A DNA stretch of 64,000 nucleotides, taken from Rhodosporidiobolus odoratus (lineage: Eukaryota; Basidiomycota; Microbotryomycetes; Sporidiobolales; Sporidiobolaceae). The stretch spans positions 1,116,001 to 1,180,000 of the forward strand of contig JAOANU010000001.1 of the NCBI GenBank assembly GCA_034387635.1. Reading direction: 5' to 3'. The position numbers and the translations under genes are program-made. The notes beneath the pieces are model-generated. The model was not told the origin of the DNA. It did no database searches and worked only from the letters and a program-made list of their open reading frames with translations. Shown here piece after piece: positions 6,557 to 18,366 of this stretch. The stretch's first letter is position 1. Every line of letters begins with the position of its first letter.

Positions 6557-9260
6557 AGTCAAAGCTATGCGCGATGATGAGGAGGAGAGTTGGTCCGACG
6601 GAGGACGCGATGACCGGGACGGCAACGACCTTGATCGTTTCGCCACCTTCGACGAGGACAGCGCCCGAGACCGTCAGAGCTTTACGAGCGTACTGCTGGC
6701 TCTCCGACGCGACGGAAGTCGTCGAGAAGTCGCAAAGCGTCGCAAGGTTGTAGTACGGCATGACGAGGACCGGCTTGATCGCAAAGGAAGAAGTATAGGT
6801 CGTCTCGAGCTGAGCAACGAGTGCTGCGAGCTTCCGCTTCGTAATGAGCTTTTGAGAGGCGGAGAGTGGGTCAGAGGCGGGTTTCGGCTTGAGCTCCGCG
6901 AGTTTCTTCGTGAGCTCTTCGCGACGGGTGATGTGGGCTGGCCCGAGGCGGGCGTCGACGATACAAAGCTCGCACGGGCACCCGGCTGGACCAAAGTGGG
7001 CTTTGAGGTTGTTGCGGCGCTGACTCGCCGGCGCTGTCGCCGAAATGTACGACATCAGAATCTCCTCGCCGACGGGGATGGGAGCTCGGGCGCGAACAAC
7101 GATGACGTCGCCAATGATATGCCAGTCCGAGTTGCCGACGCACGAGTGGTTGAAAAGCGAGGCGCGAAGGAAGAGAGCGGAAGGTGAGCCGTTCTCTGCT
7201 TTGCCGTCTTGCATCGAGCGCAGGCCGAACCTGAGACAGAAGATGCGATAAGCACGAGATCTTTGCGTATGACGAAGGAAACGACGAACCGATTGAGTGC
7301 CGAGATGGCCTCAATACGAGCGGTGTCGATGCAAGGTGAAGGTGGAGATACTGGTAGAGAATGCTTGCCATACTCGCCGAGCGAGACGTCCGGAGAAGGC
7401 GGGTAGTCGCGTCCCCCGTACAGCGAGTACACGAAAGGTGCGCTCGCGGGGTCGTCCATGAGTCTGGCGACGATGCTGTCAACGAGCTGGACGTGCTCTT
7501 TCGACGCGCCTTGATTCAGGCGAACATCGAACGCTAGGATGACGCTCTTGTCGGTAGAGTCACCGCCTCCGACGGCGTAGGCGTTCTCGACTGACCACCT
7601 CCCGAGATAGTGAGCTTGAGCTGCTGAGCAGCAAAAAGACTTGAGCTCACCCAGCAAGACTTCTCCCGCCGCAATATCCCTCGCGGCGACAACTCCACGA
7701 CCACCTTCGCGCTGCACAAGTCTCGCCATCTCGATAGGCCCGAGGTAGTCGCCGACTTCGAGCTCTCTGCACAACTTGCCCTCGCGGTGCGCCCCTTCGG
7801 CCTGAGCCTCCAGGAGAAGCCAGTCGTACTCTCCCGTCTTGGCCTCACGGACCATCTTATCAACGCTTCTCTTACCCTGCTTTGCCTCTGCGCTGCTATC
7901 CTCGAGCTCAAGGACGTCTTCAAAAGCGACCTTTGCCTCTTCGAGCCTTCTCAATCCCGAGAGAGCACGAGCGCGACGAAGGGTCGCTTTGGGTTTCGTT
8001 TGGGGAGGTGCGTTGACGTCTTCGTCGAGTAGAGAGAGAACTGTGACAGCATCGTAGTAGGCGGAAGCAAAGTTGCGCAGGATGAGGTGGGCTTGGGCAC
8101 GATTGAGCTGGAGGAGAAGCTTTTCTTGATCAGAGGAAGAAAGGGCGAGGCCGGCGGTGTAAGCTTCGACGGCGAGGAGATACTTCTTCTGCTTGAAGTA
8201 AGTATTACCATGCGCCTTGTGGTCGAAGGACGGAGAAAGAGGTTTGGCGGGGCTCGGGAAGGTCCAGCGAATACTCGCGAGAAGAGGATCGTTTGGGTAA
8301 AGGAAGACGAGGTCGGGCGGGGAATCGACGCGAATAAGCTGACTCGAGCCATCCTGATTTGTTTTGAAGAGCGGTTCCTTCACCGCAAGGGTTTGGCCCA
8401 GGGGGAAGAGGGCGTCGAGGTCGGGGCCGGTTTTCGTGCCATGGAGGGGTGAGTGGTAGATCGAAAAGTACTCCCTGTGACGCAGGGCATAGTCAGCGAG
8501 TCGGGCTCGGTCAAGCAGCTGAGGAGAAGGATACGTACGTGCGACCAGTCGGATCCTCGACCATGAAAGATACGCCGAGCTGAAGGACTGCAAGTCACGC
8601 TCTGTCAGTATGGTCTCTTAGTGGGAAAACGGAATTGACTGACTCGGACGAGAGACGATTCTACAAAGCAGGTAGCGACCCTGTCATAGAGAGATGCTCG
8701 TGTCACAGCCAAGTGCAAAGGAGAGACTGGAAGAACATGCTCACTTCGAGTACCTGCGTCGTGAACATGTCGCTGAAAGAGACTAATTGGCCCTGGGTGT
8801 CAGTCTGGGGGCCAAGATAGATAAAAAGGTAGCGAATAAACGTACTTCTACGCAAGTCTGCCAGCGACTTTTCCGAGAAGTACTTCGGAAAACCCATGTA
8901 AGAGGTAACAACCAGGCTGCGAGAATCGACGGAGCCGCGAACGATGCCGTCGCGCTGTGCATTCATGCTGACGATGAGACGATGGCGGTCCCGCGGTAGA
9001 GGTTGACTGAGTGGGCTATTTTTCGAAGCTTCAAAAGCTCGACGAGCACGCTGGATTTGCCCCTCAATCTCGGAGAGATCGCTGCCGTGCTGTTGCAGAT
9101 TGACTACGGGTTGACGAAAGGCGCTCGGTGCATCCTGGGCGAGGAGCGATTCGAGGTAGCGACGAGCGAAGGGGTCGTTGCGAGCGGCGGCGATGAATGC
9201 GGCTGGCAAGCCTGCGCTCTCGGCGGCGGCCCAAAAGAGATCTTCCTGTGTCGAACTCAT

Positions 9261-9770
9261 GCGGAGTCAGGCTGACTGCCCGTAGAAGCTTGAAGGGAGA
9301 GAAACAAGAGTCGAAGGAAGAAGGGAGAAAGGGGAGAGGGAAAAACTGCCGAGTCCGCTGCATGGAAGGTCAGTAATGGGGCCTATGCGCGCCGATCTTG
9401 GGCCTTGAAGCTTAAACCCGCACCTTACCCGTCGAGAGATTGGCAGCCCGGCGAACCTAGGCACACAGACGGCGACAACGCCCAGTAGACTCGTCGGAAC
9501 CGAGACGCAGAGCTGATTGTTGGGGTTACTGAGCTCGAAATTGCTTCTTTTCCGCGCTTCTTGAGCTAGGCAGCTGCACCTTCCTTACTATAGAGTATGC
9601 TTGCGGTGCGAGCTAGCATATCGCGGACTTACCTATCGCGCTAAGCGCTGTGGAACCGTACTACTTGCACCGCAATCTCGGAACGACGAGCCTCATACTC
9701 TGCGATACAACGCAAATGGGCATACAGTGAGCACGGAGCGGTACGAGAGCAAGTGAGCTATAACACGCAC
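9261..9770. other. Upstream region of the SET gene / 3' region of the DUF952 gene
   Basis: About 510 bases between the SET gene start and the DUF952 stop, both on the minus strand. It should hold the SET promoter. No supported gene, repeat or RNA is visible. Confidence 0.45.
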
Positions 9771-10655
9771 TCAATCTTGCAACCACCCCTTTTCCCTGGC
9801 ACGCTCGAGAGCCCCGTCCCAGTTGCTTTCTCCCTCCTCCCTCGTAAGGTCCAGGAAAGACTCGACATTCTCGCCTTCGAGCTGAGCATACAGATGAGGG
9901 AAGACTGTGCAGAGTCCAAAGCATGCAGTCAGCCAAGTTGTACCCCGACTCGGCTCGAGTCTCCCGGATCGCGGACAGGAAACAGAAGGAAGAACACGCA
10001 CCGTCCCCACTGCTAATCTTCTCCCACTTGACCACTTTCCACGAGCTCAATCTCCCATAGTCCATCTTGAGGAGAACGACTTTGGGGTCGTTGGCGAAGA
10101 AGCGGTTGAGGGTGCGAGGGAGTTGATGGGTCGTGGAGAGGTGAATGTAGCCGTCTGAAAAGTCGAGAGGCGAGCACACACAGGGGGATGGGGAGGCACA
10201 CAGTCAGTGGAGGAGAGCCGAATCGGGAGAAGCAGGAGAGCGGATAGTGAGCGAGAAAGAAGGGCTTGTGACTGGGGGGGAACAGATGGTGGAGGGGTAA
10301 CGCACCCTTTGCGTCGAGCTCCGACAAGACAAAGGTGTGACCGGCAGGAATGGGTACGGGGAACGTGTATCTGCGGGTTGTGTGAGAGATGAGTCGGTCG
10401 GCGGAAAGTGGGGGGAAAGGAAAAGGAAAAGACGAGGCTTACCGCGGGTTGACACTCGAGTGGGGTACAATCTTGTAAACGTATCCCGGCGCGTTGGACC
10501 CGCTGTTTGATCCGCCGAAGGTCCAGAAAAGCAGGCAGCAGGCGGCGACGAAGAGGAGGAGGACGCTTGTGTCAGTGTGGGAGTCAGCCCAGTGGGTAGT
10601 GGGTGAACAGGTGGGAAGGGGACGGGCCATACCTAGACGATGCTTTCTCGGACAT
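9771..10655 (-). CDS. DUF952-domain protein with N-terminal membrane anchor
   Basis: The preferred start is ATG at 10655. A 23-nt first exon (MSEKASS) is joined over a 67-nt intron (10632-10566) to a hydrophobic stretch VLLLFVAACCLLFWTFGG, a likely signal anchor. DUF952 follows in three more exons: GYVYKIVPHSS, then GHTFVLSELDAKG, DGYIHLSTTHQLPRTLNRFF, VVLLKMDYGRL and a TVFPHLYAQLEGENV end, the hallmarks of the family (D-G-[FY]-I-H-L-S and F-P-H-L-Y). The frame ends KGWLQD with TGA at 9771-9773. DUF952 proteins are small, often resemble glutathione S-transferase fusion partners, and have no defined reaction. A downstream ATG at 10630 is an alternative start. It is divergent from the BMT6-like gene, 288 bp away. 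Confidence 0.8.
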
Positions 10656-10943
10656 GGCTGATTGAGTTGAAGGGAAGAAATAGCGGTAGACTTGGCGGAG
10701 CATTCACAGTTCCGAGGTGAGGTAATCAAGAGGAAGAGGAGACGACCTCGAAGACGACTGGGTAACCGCGGCGTTCGTTGGCCGATACTTCTACGAGGTC
10801 CTCTATGGCTCTGGTGGATTTGTAGCTGTCTTGAGCTGGATCGAAGAGAGGTATTCGTATCCAACATTGCGGAAGCTGGTTCGCTTTCCACTACTCTTGC
10901 TACAGCGAGCAAGGCTGCTTCTCGGGACGTACAGAGAGGTGAC
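10656..10943. promoter_or_regulatory. Divergent promoter region, DUF952 gene / BMT6-like gene
   Basis: A 288-bp gap between two oppositely directed starts must hold both promoters. No TATA box or defined factor site was recognised. Confidence 0.4.
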
Positions 10944-12284
10944 ATGGTACAACTCAACAACACGTTCGAGCAGCTAGCCAAGTAAGCCATCCCTCCCGTC
11001 CCCTCATCTTCATCGCTCACTTTCTCCTCGTCGAACAGATCCGATCAACCCCCAGCCCAAAAGCAATCCCGAGCCCGCCAGAGAGTATCACAGTCCTCCA
11101 CTACACCCTGTACCAGCCTCTCCACCCTCCCTCAGTTTACCCACCAGCTTCTCTCGCTCCTCGCCCGTCTCTTCATTCCCCTTCGGATCTCTCCCTCCTT
11201 CACTTCCCACCTTCAGCGCGTTAAAGGCCTCCTCTACGACAAAGATTACCTCCGCGCTTTCGGTAGCGAAGGGGAAGAAGGTGAACGATGGCGTCAGGTT
11301 TATGTCGCCAGGTGGACGCCTGCGAGGGCAGTCATGTACGAGAGAGTGTTTGAGGAGTGTGGGGTAGCTGCGGTGCTCGGTTGGGCAAAGGATGAGATCA
11401 AGGAGGCAAATACGGAAGAGCAGGAGTTGAAGAGGGAAAGGGAGCGAGCAAAACGGCGGAGAGAGTGGAAGAAGGAGGGGAAGAGCGGAGCAGAGATTGA
11501 CGCGCTCGAGCTCGAGCTGGAGCTGGCGGAAGGAGCGACGCTGGAGCAAGCAAAGCCTCGGGAGCAACCCGACGAGCACCACATTCTCATGCTCGGTGCG
11601 GGGGCAGGCTCTGAAGTCGTCGCTTTGGGCAGCTGTCTCGGCGCCGCAGCTTCCTCACCAACCTCGAGCTCGAAGCACCGAAGACCCCGGATACAAGTCG
11701 ACGTCGTCGATCAGGGTGCATGGGCCGGGTTACTGAATCATATGATGGACGGTCTGAAAGAGGAATGGCCCGCTCTCTCTTCGTCCCCTTCCTCCTCCAC
11801 AACACCCACAGAGCACGGCACCTTCGGCCTCGCGTTCAAACACACCGACGTTCTCGCTACCCCTTCTTCTTCCTCCGATGTCGAAACCCCTGCTCCTGTA
11901 ATTCTCCTCCGCCCCTCCACCCGCCTCATCACCATCTTCTACACCATCTCCGAGCTACTCCTCCAATCCCGTCCCTCAACCCTACGTCTCCTCTCCTCCT
12001 TCTCCACGACCTCCCCTGGCACCCTCCTCCTCGTTATCGAATCCGCCTCACTAGCCCTCATCCGCCTAGGAAAAGAAGGTCGAACCTACCCTCTCGGAAC
12101 GTTATTGGACCACGCGCTCTGCGGGGCCCAGGGCGAGGGAAGCTGGGAAAAGGTCAAGAGTGAGGAGGCAAAGTGGTATAGGATGCCGGAAGGGGCGGAG
12201 GAGGTTTATAACCCGGTCGGAAGTGGGGAGAGGGTCAAGTTGGAGAATTCAAGAGTCGTGTTGAGGTTGTATCGGCGGAAGTAA
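10944..12284 (+). CDS. BMT6: 25S rRNA (uridine-N3)-methyltransferase, BMT6-like
   Basis: Two exons: 10944-10981 (MVQLNNTFEQLAK) and 11039-12284, joined across a 57-nt GT-AG intron. The protein is about 427 residues and belongs to the fungal Methyltransf_34 family. After a helical N-terminus (FTHQLLSLLARLFIP, VKGLLYDKDYLRAF), the YVARWTPARAVMYERVFEE segment is characteristic of the family. The SAM-binding loop is HHILMLGAGAGSEVVAL (about residue 195), then VDVVDQGAW for the second strand acid. A charged, coiled-coil-like insert (LKRERERAKRRREWKKEGK) precedes the Rossmann core. In yeast, Bmt6 makes m3U2843 of 25S rRNA in the nucleolus. Family assignment is good; that it is BMT6 and not a paralogue is inferred. 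Confidence 0.75.
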
Positions 12285-12908
12285 TTCGGGGGTGTGCTGG
12301 GAAGGGGGGGGGGCAGGGAGTACTTTCGCCGGCGAGCGGGCGGGCGAAGAAACCTGTTTCGATTGGGTTTGCGGGAGAAGCAGTCTGTTGTCCCTCTCGC
12401 TCATTATGTTATCAATGCGGCTCGGCTTCGAATTGATACTAGTCCACAGGCTTCTCTCAGGATTGAAGCCTACCGGGCTTCTAGCCGAGGCAGTGAGCCA
12501 TTCTCGTAATCATGCAGCCCCGTATGGGCGTCGATATGCAGCGTCGTACACATGAGTCTGTGCCGTTTAATTCGCTCACCCTCAACAGCGACTAGTTATA
12601 AGAAGACGACCTGCGTTGGACTGATTGCATCCACATTCACCTCTAAAAACGACCGAGCGGGCAAAACGTTAGACCTGAGCTCAAGCGCAGAAATAAACGA
12701 AAGGAGGGGAAGAGAAAAAGGGTGCACAAATTAAACAGGGGGAGGGAGGGAGGAAAGGACAGCAAGGGTATATAGCACACGACGTGGATTACCAGCGGTG
12801 TCAAGGGCGTTGGTAAGGTATAGATAAGATAAATTGGGTAAGAAGTGCGGGTGCGGAGGATGGAAGGAAGTAAGGCGGAAGGAAGTCCGGGGGGAGAGGG
12901 CAAGGGAT
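12285..12908. other. Convergent 3' intergenic region with a G10 run
   Basis: This separates the BMT6-like stop from the GMC oxidoreductase stop. It holds a run of ten G at 12304-12313 just after the BMT6-like gene. Short open frames show no domain. Confidence 0.5.
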
Positions 12909-15583
12909 CTAGTGCCGAGGGCGAGCGGCGGCTTTGGCCAAGTCGGCCGCCTTTTCGGCGATAGCATCTGCCCACGAAGCCCATCGTCAGCCTGTATCAC
13001 TGAGCACGGGAGCAGGAGCGAACGTACAGGCAGTCGATTGAGGGTGTGTTGACACGTGCAGGGGCATGATTGAAAGGTCGACAACGCGCAGGTTTGAGGT
13101 GCCATAGACGATCAGGTTCTGGTCGACAACACCGCCTTCTGCTCGAGGAAGCATGGAAGCGGTACCAACCTATTTGTAAACAACGAGAACGCCAGGGGCA
13201 GCTCAAGTCAGCGGAAGAGGCACAAGGGAATGAATGGACGCACAGGGTGGTACTCCGTCCTGACACTCTGAGCAACCCAGTCACTCCACTGCGCCTGACT
13301 CTTGACCGACGTTCCGGGCTCGACTTCCCGGTCTATCCACTTGGCCAGAACGGGGGTGTGAGCCAATTCTCGCAGGAACTGAGCTGCTTTCGAAAGGTAG
13401 AACTTGTCGACATCGGCTTGCAAGTCTGCGAAGTACAAGCCCGAAATCAGCTGGGGCTGCGAGAGGAATCAGAGAGAAGAAGGAAGACGACTTACAGTTG
13501 GGGTCGATAAGGGGGTAAGCCTTTGGGTTCTTGGAGGCGATGTGGATAGACCCGCGGGAGAAGGACTTCTGGTTGCACGCGGCGAGGGACAGGTAGGCGT
13601 CTCCGGGCTCGCCAGCCGCGTTCTTGCCGAAGCTGTAAGAGGGAGAAGGAGCGCAAAGGAGGGCATACGGTCAGTGCCGTCTTGGGGCGGGACGAAGGAA
13701 AGAGCAGCAAAAAAGGGGACGCACTAGACATTGATCGCGAGAATCTCCATGACGGGCGAGCCAGCAACGACCTGAGCCCGCTGCTGCGCGAGTTGCTTCG
13801 CAGGAATATTGTGCGATCCACGGAGGGAGTCGATGAGCTTGAGCGCTTTCTTGTGGTCGGCGGCGGAAAGGTAAGACTGGGCTGAGATATAGGCCAGAGT
13901 CGAGAGTTCTTGAGTGAGAACTGCGGGTTGAGGAAGCCGAGTGAGCTCGACAGTCTGACGGGGAAAGGCTGGAGAGTACTACGCACTGCCTTTGCCAAGC
14001 GCCCACTGAGCAATCGCCTTAGCAGCAGTCAACTCGTTGGTGCTAAGCGCATCCAACGTCTCGGCGCCATCCTTGAGCTTCTCGACGACTACAATGGCAG
14101 GGTGATCTTGCAAGTTTTCGCCGACGCCCGGGAGATTTATGACGGGAGTGATGCCCTTTGAGCGGAGGAAGGTGGAAGATCCAACACCGGAGAGCTCGAG
14201 GAGCTGAGGGGTCTGGATGGAACCAGCGGAGAGAATAACTTCTTTCGTGGCGGTCTGAAGGTAGTGGAGAGCGACGATCAGAGACAGGGACCTGATCCGC
14301 TAGCACCGGAAGTGATGAAAACGTACCGTCGAGAAAGTCACTGGCGAAGTCACGTTCGAGAAGGTGAATTCGACGCCAGAAGCGACCAAGCGACCGTCAC
14401 GAAGCTTGGCGCGGTTCCACAGCACTTTGGTCGCCTGCATGCCGGGGAGGACGATGAGGTTGGACCGGCGGCCGACAATCGGATCGACTGGACGACGGCA
14501 CAAACCCATTAGTCTGGCATCCGGGAGAAGGATTCAAGACAAAGAGGAAGGGAGAAGCGCGTACTGTAAGCGGTAGCCGAGGTAACCCTGTGCATGTCAT
14601 CAAGCTTGCCAGTCGAGATCGTGCTCTGCGAGTATGCCACTCCTTGCATTTCACCGCTAGTGTGATCCTTCGCGACGCTGAAGTTGCGAGCGAGCATAGC
14701 ATCGTAGAAGCCGGTGAATTGAGGTGAGATGTACTCGGAGAAGGAAGCTTCGACCGGACCGCTCGTGCCGTGGACGGAAGGGTCGTAGTGAGGGTGGACA
14801 TGTTGGTTGTTGCCTTTCGGGGGAGTGAGCCTCTCGGACTGCGGACGGTGACGATAAACCGTGAGCGAGATCCACTGAGGGAGCGAGAGAGGAGGAGGCA
14901 TACCTTCTTGAAATAAGGCAGTAAGTCATTCCATCCCCATCCCGAGATACCCAACTTCTCCCAAGAATCGTAATCACCAGCGAAGCCACGGGTCCACGCC
15001 CTGCACACATGGTGAAGGATGAGTTCCACTATTTTTCGCAGCGAGCAAGGAACTGAGCGAGAAGAACAGCACTTACATGAAATTCAACGCCGAACTTCCA
15101 CCAAGTACCTTCCCCCTAGGCCAATAAACCTTCCTCCCCTTAGCCTTCTCCTGCGGTTGAGTATAGAATGCCCAATCGACATCCGTGTTGAAGGTCGTAC
15201 CGGCGAGACCGGGGACCATGATTCCCGGAGTGAGGGGTTGGGAGGTACCGGCTTCGAGGACAAGGACGGAAAGGGAGGGATCTTCGGAGATGCGGGCGGC
15301 GACGGCGAGACCGGCTGAGGACGCGTAGCAGGCCGAAGAGGGAGAGTCAGCTCATGGCGCGTCGGGCGAAAGGGCGATGTTTCAAAAGCAAGGAATGGGA
15401 GGGGTAAAGAAACGGACCGGTACCACCGCCGACTACGACATGGGTGTACTGGTTCTTGAGTACGCTGTCGAGCGCATGGGCGTCCGTAAGGTTGACGATA
15501 GTGGCCAGCTCCCGTGGCACAGAGAGGGCAGAAGTGAGAGTGCAGGCCGCGAGCGCGGCGACGGCAGCGATGGGGGCCTTCAT
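12909..15583 (-). CDS. Secreted GMC-family FAD oxidoreductase
   Basis: The start at 15583 gives a clear signal peptide, [21 protein letters not shown]. The FAD-binding GxGxxG-type loop follows (THVVVGGGT, then an intron). GMC signature 1 is near [13 protein letters not shown](intron)[13 protein letters not shown]. Signature 2 is [15 protein letters not shown] at about 14170-14215. The end is the family's catalytic domain closing with a [25 protein letters not shown] stretch and TAG at 12909-12911. There are about ten short introns. Family members oxidise alcohols, sugars or choline and pass electrons to O2 or a quinone. With a signal peptide, an aryl-alcohol or glucose oxidase/dehydrogenase-like extracellular role is likely, but the substrate cannot be read from the sequence. 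Confidence 0.85.
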
Positions 15584-16367
15584 TGTGCGCGAAGGCGAAC
15601 GCGTGTCAAGGCGAGGGTCGGGGCGAAGGAGAGAACGAAGGCGAGCAAACCCTGCTGAGGACCGAAGCGAATCGAGGTAACGAGGAGGAAAAAGAGTGTG
15701 CGAGGGCGGAAGCTAGAGTCCAGCGCGGACCAGATGGGTCGAACAGATGTTGAAGAAGGAGTCAGAGAAGCAGCAGCACCTCGTCTGCGAGCCCATGAAT
15801 TCCGAGTAAGATGTTCTGAATCCTGCGCTGTTGGCGCTATGGGGTCGCTCCTCGCCGCACCCCCGCCTCGCTCGCTGACCACGCCGGTTCGAGATCTATC
15901 CCTTGTAAAGTGTATGCGCGCCGATTGCGCGGCAGGAGAGATTCTCCGCCGTGTCGCCCTATGTGCAGGACGCGTTTGGCGAGATCGAATCTTGGAATAC
16001 GGCGGAAGAAGGCCGTCGCTTGAAGCGCGGCTACTGCAGGCAGCTGTGCTGCTCACAGCAGAGCGAAGACCGAACGACTAGCGCAACGTGTATCGGAAGC
16101 ATGTTGTGAGCGGTAGCAGCAGAAGGAGGAGCACGAAACTCAGCCCCGTCAGAGTGCCGCGGCATGACTGCTTCGGCGATACGTTCCGTAGGCCTACTGC
16201 TGCCCGAGTCTCGCACCTTTTCGAGCTTGAGTGCCGTTGCAATCTTCACGTTCAGACAAGAAAAAACTCGCACAGCGACGTTCGCAGTCGCCGTCCGCGT
16301 CGGAGCAGACCAAATTTAGAAAAGCGTGCGGCGCGATGCACTCGGTAACACAGATCATGTCGACCAA
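15584..16367. other. Upstream region of the GMC gene / 3' region of SED5
   Basis: About 780 bases with no supported gene. It should contain the GMC oxidoreductase promoter, as the SED5 gene points the same way and ends at 16368. Open frames here are shadows without domains. Confidence 0.45.
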
Positions 16368-18366
16368 TTACGAAACAAGAACGAACAACAAGAAGAAGAC
16401 TATCAGCACACCAAAAACCTGCAGCGAACATTGTGCGAACGATCGGATGGGAGACCGTCAGTAAACTGACCGACGAGATTAAAGCGGGGGAAAGGAGAAA
16501 AAGGTGTAGAGTGCGAGGCGCACCTTCATCATCAGCCATCGATTCGACGAGACAGAAGCGTAGTATCGAAGAAGTTCTCTGCGGGCGGCAACAAAACGGC
16601 GGCACGATGGAGACCGTGGTGAAATGAGTCAGACTCCGGTCGTGTCACTAACCGAAGAGCGCACGTCTATTGCCTCGCAGGCAGATAAAGGACCTCAAGA
16701 CAAGATAAGCGAGCGAACGCACGACTGAGCCCCTCCGATATTGGCCGCGATATCCTCAGTATCCGCATCAATCCTCGTAACCTGCTCCCCCTGTACCGCA
16801 ACCATATGCGCGAGTTGACTAAAGATTTGTCCCAGTTCAGCAACGGTCGACTCGATGGTTTCGATGGCGGTCGAGCGCGAGGAGAGGTATTGATCCTGTT
16901 TATTGTGCGGCGGCGAGGGAGACGAAGAGGAGAGGCAGGAAGAAGGGGCCAATGAGTCAGACATGCTCGTCCCGAAGGCACGGCCAGATAGCAAGCATCG
17001 CCCGGTCACGACTCGTGAACAAAGTCCGCCCGCCATTTGAGGCCCGAGACGTGCAAAACCAGAATCGAGACGTACATCCCCCTGCTGCTGCGCCAACTCC
17101 ATCTGCATATATCCCCCCTGTCCACCCTCCGCCGCTCCCAACTGGCTGTCCGTCGGTGCCCCGAACTCCAACGCCAAAAAGTCATTCCCTCCTCCTCCTG
17201 CTGCTCCAGATGCTGGAGCTTTTCCCTTCCCTTTTCCGGTTCCTTGGTTGTCGAGTGCGGACAGGGCTGAAGAGGGACGGTAGAGCGGTGAGTCTGTGCG
17301 AGAGGGGAGGGGGGAGTAGGTGGAAGGGTAGGGGTGAGAGGAGGTTGAACCGGAGGGGGCGTAAGGGTTTCGGTTGGGAGAATGATGAGAGGAATGGGAA
17401 GGACCGGGAGGGGCGCCACGGGAACGAAGAACTGGGATGAGCGTCAGACTGGCACGAGTGGTATGAGGGGAAGATGGTACAGCGAATGGATGCGCACCGG
17501 ATGGAGGAGCGTTGCGAGGATTTGATCCGCCAGTGTAGGTGAATTGTTCGGTTCGGTCGCGCGAAGCTTTCATGTTCTGTGCGCCAGGTCGAAGTCAACA
17601 TCTTCTGGGGGCTCGCAGCCATGCGTACCCATAGGGAACGGGGAATAATCGAGGACGCACCTGTGTTCGAATCTCCAAGACGTCTTTGAACCCGATTGTC
17701 GTGTCGGCCAGCTTACTCTGCAGCATAGTCACGACGTTCTTGTTGTGTTCGCTGACTTGCTTCCCACCTCCCGAGCCTGAGGGCGGTTGTTGAAGGGTAA
17801 AGGCTTGCAGCTGGGCGATTTGGGCATTGAGGGCGGCGATGTCTTGCTTGATGATGTAGGTGAGTTCCTGTGCGGAGAAAGCAAGACTGTCAGCCCGAGC
17901 TCCGCGAGAGGAAAACAGAGTCAAGGCATCAGAGGACCGCAGACGCACGCTGATTTCTACCGGTCGGTCGTCGAACAAGGTTTTCCGCTTCGCGACTGCG
18001 CGTTGTGGCTCGTCAGTCAATCCCTCCCTTGTTGCACGGTCTGGAAACCGCCGGTGATTCGAGTTTACGGTGTATGGGAAGGCGGAAGCGCAGGTAGGAT
18101 GAGGAGGAAAGACGTGAGAACGCACGCTGAGCCAACTTTTCCAACTTTCCCGTAGTACCCTGGATGTCCTTTCCAATCTTTGCTGCCATCCTGGCAAACT
18201 CGCTCCGTTGAGCATTCCTGCCCTTTGCTCCGGCTGCTCCAGCGGGTCCCGCGGGTGGTAACAGAGGTGCTTGCGAAGTTGAGGTTGACGACGAGGCTGC
18301 GCGGAAGGCTGCTGATTCTACTGCTGACCTGAACTCGGATGTACGATCGAAATAAGGTCGGGACAT
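16368..18366 (-). CDS. SED5: Syntaxin 5 / Sed5, cis-Golgi Qa-SNARE
   Basis: The start at 18366 gives MSRPYFDRTSEFRSAVESA, with the RTSEF motif near the N-terminus that in Sed5 binds Sly1. Exons then encode the Habc region (FARMAAKIGKDIQGTTGKLEKLAQ; KRKTLFDDRPVEI; ELTYIIKQDIAALNAQIAQLQ; KNVVTMLQSKLADTTIGFKDVLEIRTQ), a Pro/Ser-rich linker, and the Qa-SNARE helix (QYLSSRSTAIETIESTVAELGQIFSQLAHMVAVQGEQVTRID) with the zero-layer Gln in IFSQLA. The chain continues through a RYYASVSSNRWLMMK segment. The last exon is tiny (16418-16368): it encodes only VFGVLIVFFLLFVLVS and the stop, i.e. the membrane anchor. The protein mediates ER-Golgi and intra-Golgi fusion. Identity is firm. Confidence 0.9.

Larger units (their letters stand above)
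6495..9260 (-). pseudogene. TPR/SET-domain protein (putative lysine methyltransferase), 3' end displaced by the retrotransposon
   Basis: The gene starts at ATG 9258-9260 (MSSTQEDLFWAAAESAG) and has several short introns. The N-terminal region is followed by a MVEDPTGRT segment and TPR-like helices (KAHGNTYFKQKKYLLAVEAY; LNRAQAHLILRNFASAYYDA). The SET core follows: RGVVAARDIAAGEVLL, then FNHSCVGN (the conserved NHS/C methyltransferase motif), GEEILMSYI, and a post-SET cysteine cluster CPCELC. This matches fungal TPR-SET proteins that methylate lysine using SAM; the substrate is unknown. The original frame reaches the insertion at 6556. It then reads into the element: five Phe codons from the antisense poly(A), 12 more residues and TAA at 6495. 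The last 49 native residues lie at 735-884. The product may still be made, with a 17-residue foreign tail. Confidence 0.85.

Noticed and set aside
17650..17680. GTTCGAATC resembling a tRNA B box
   Set aside because: It lies within a SED5 exon and no A box or cloverleaf arms surround it.
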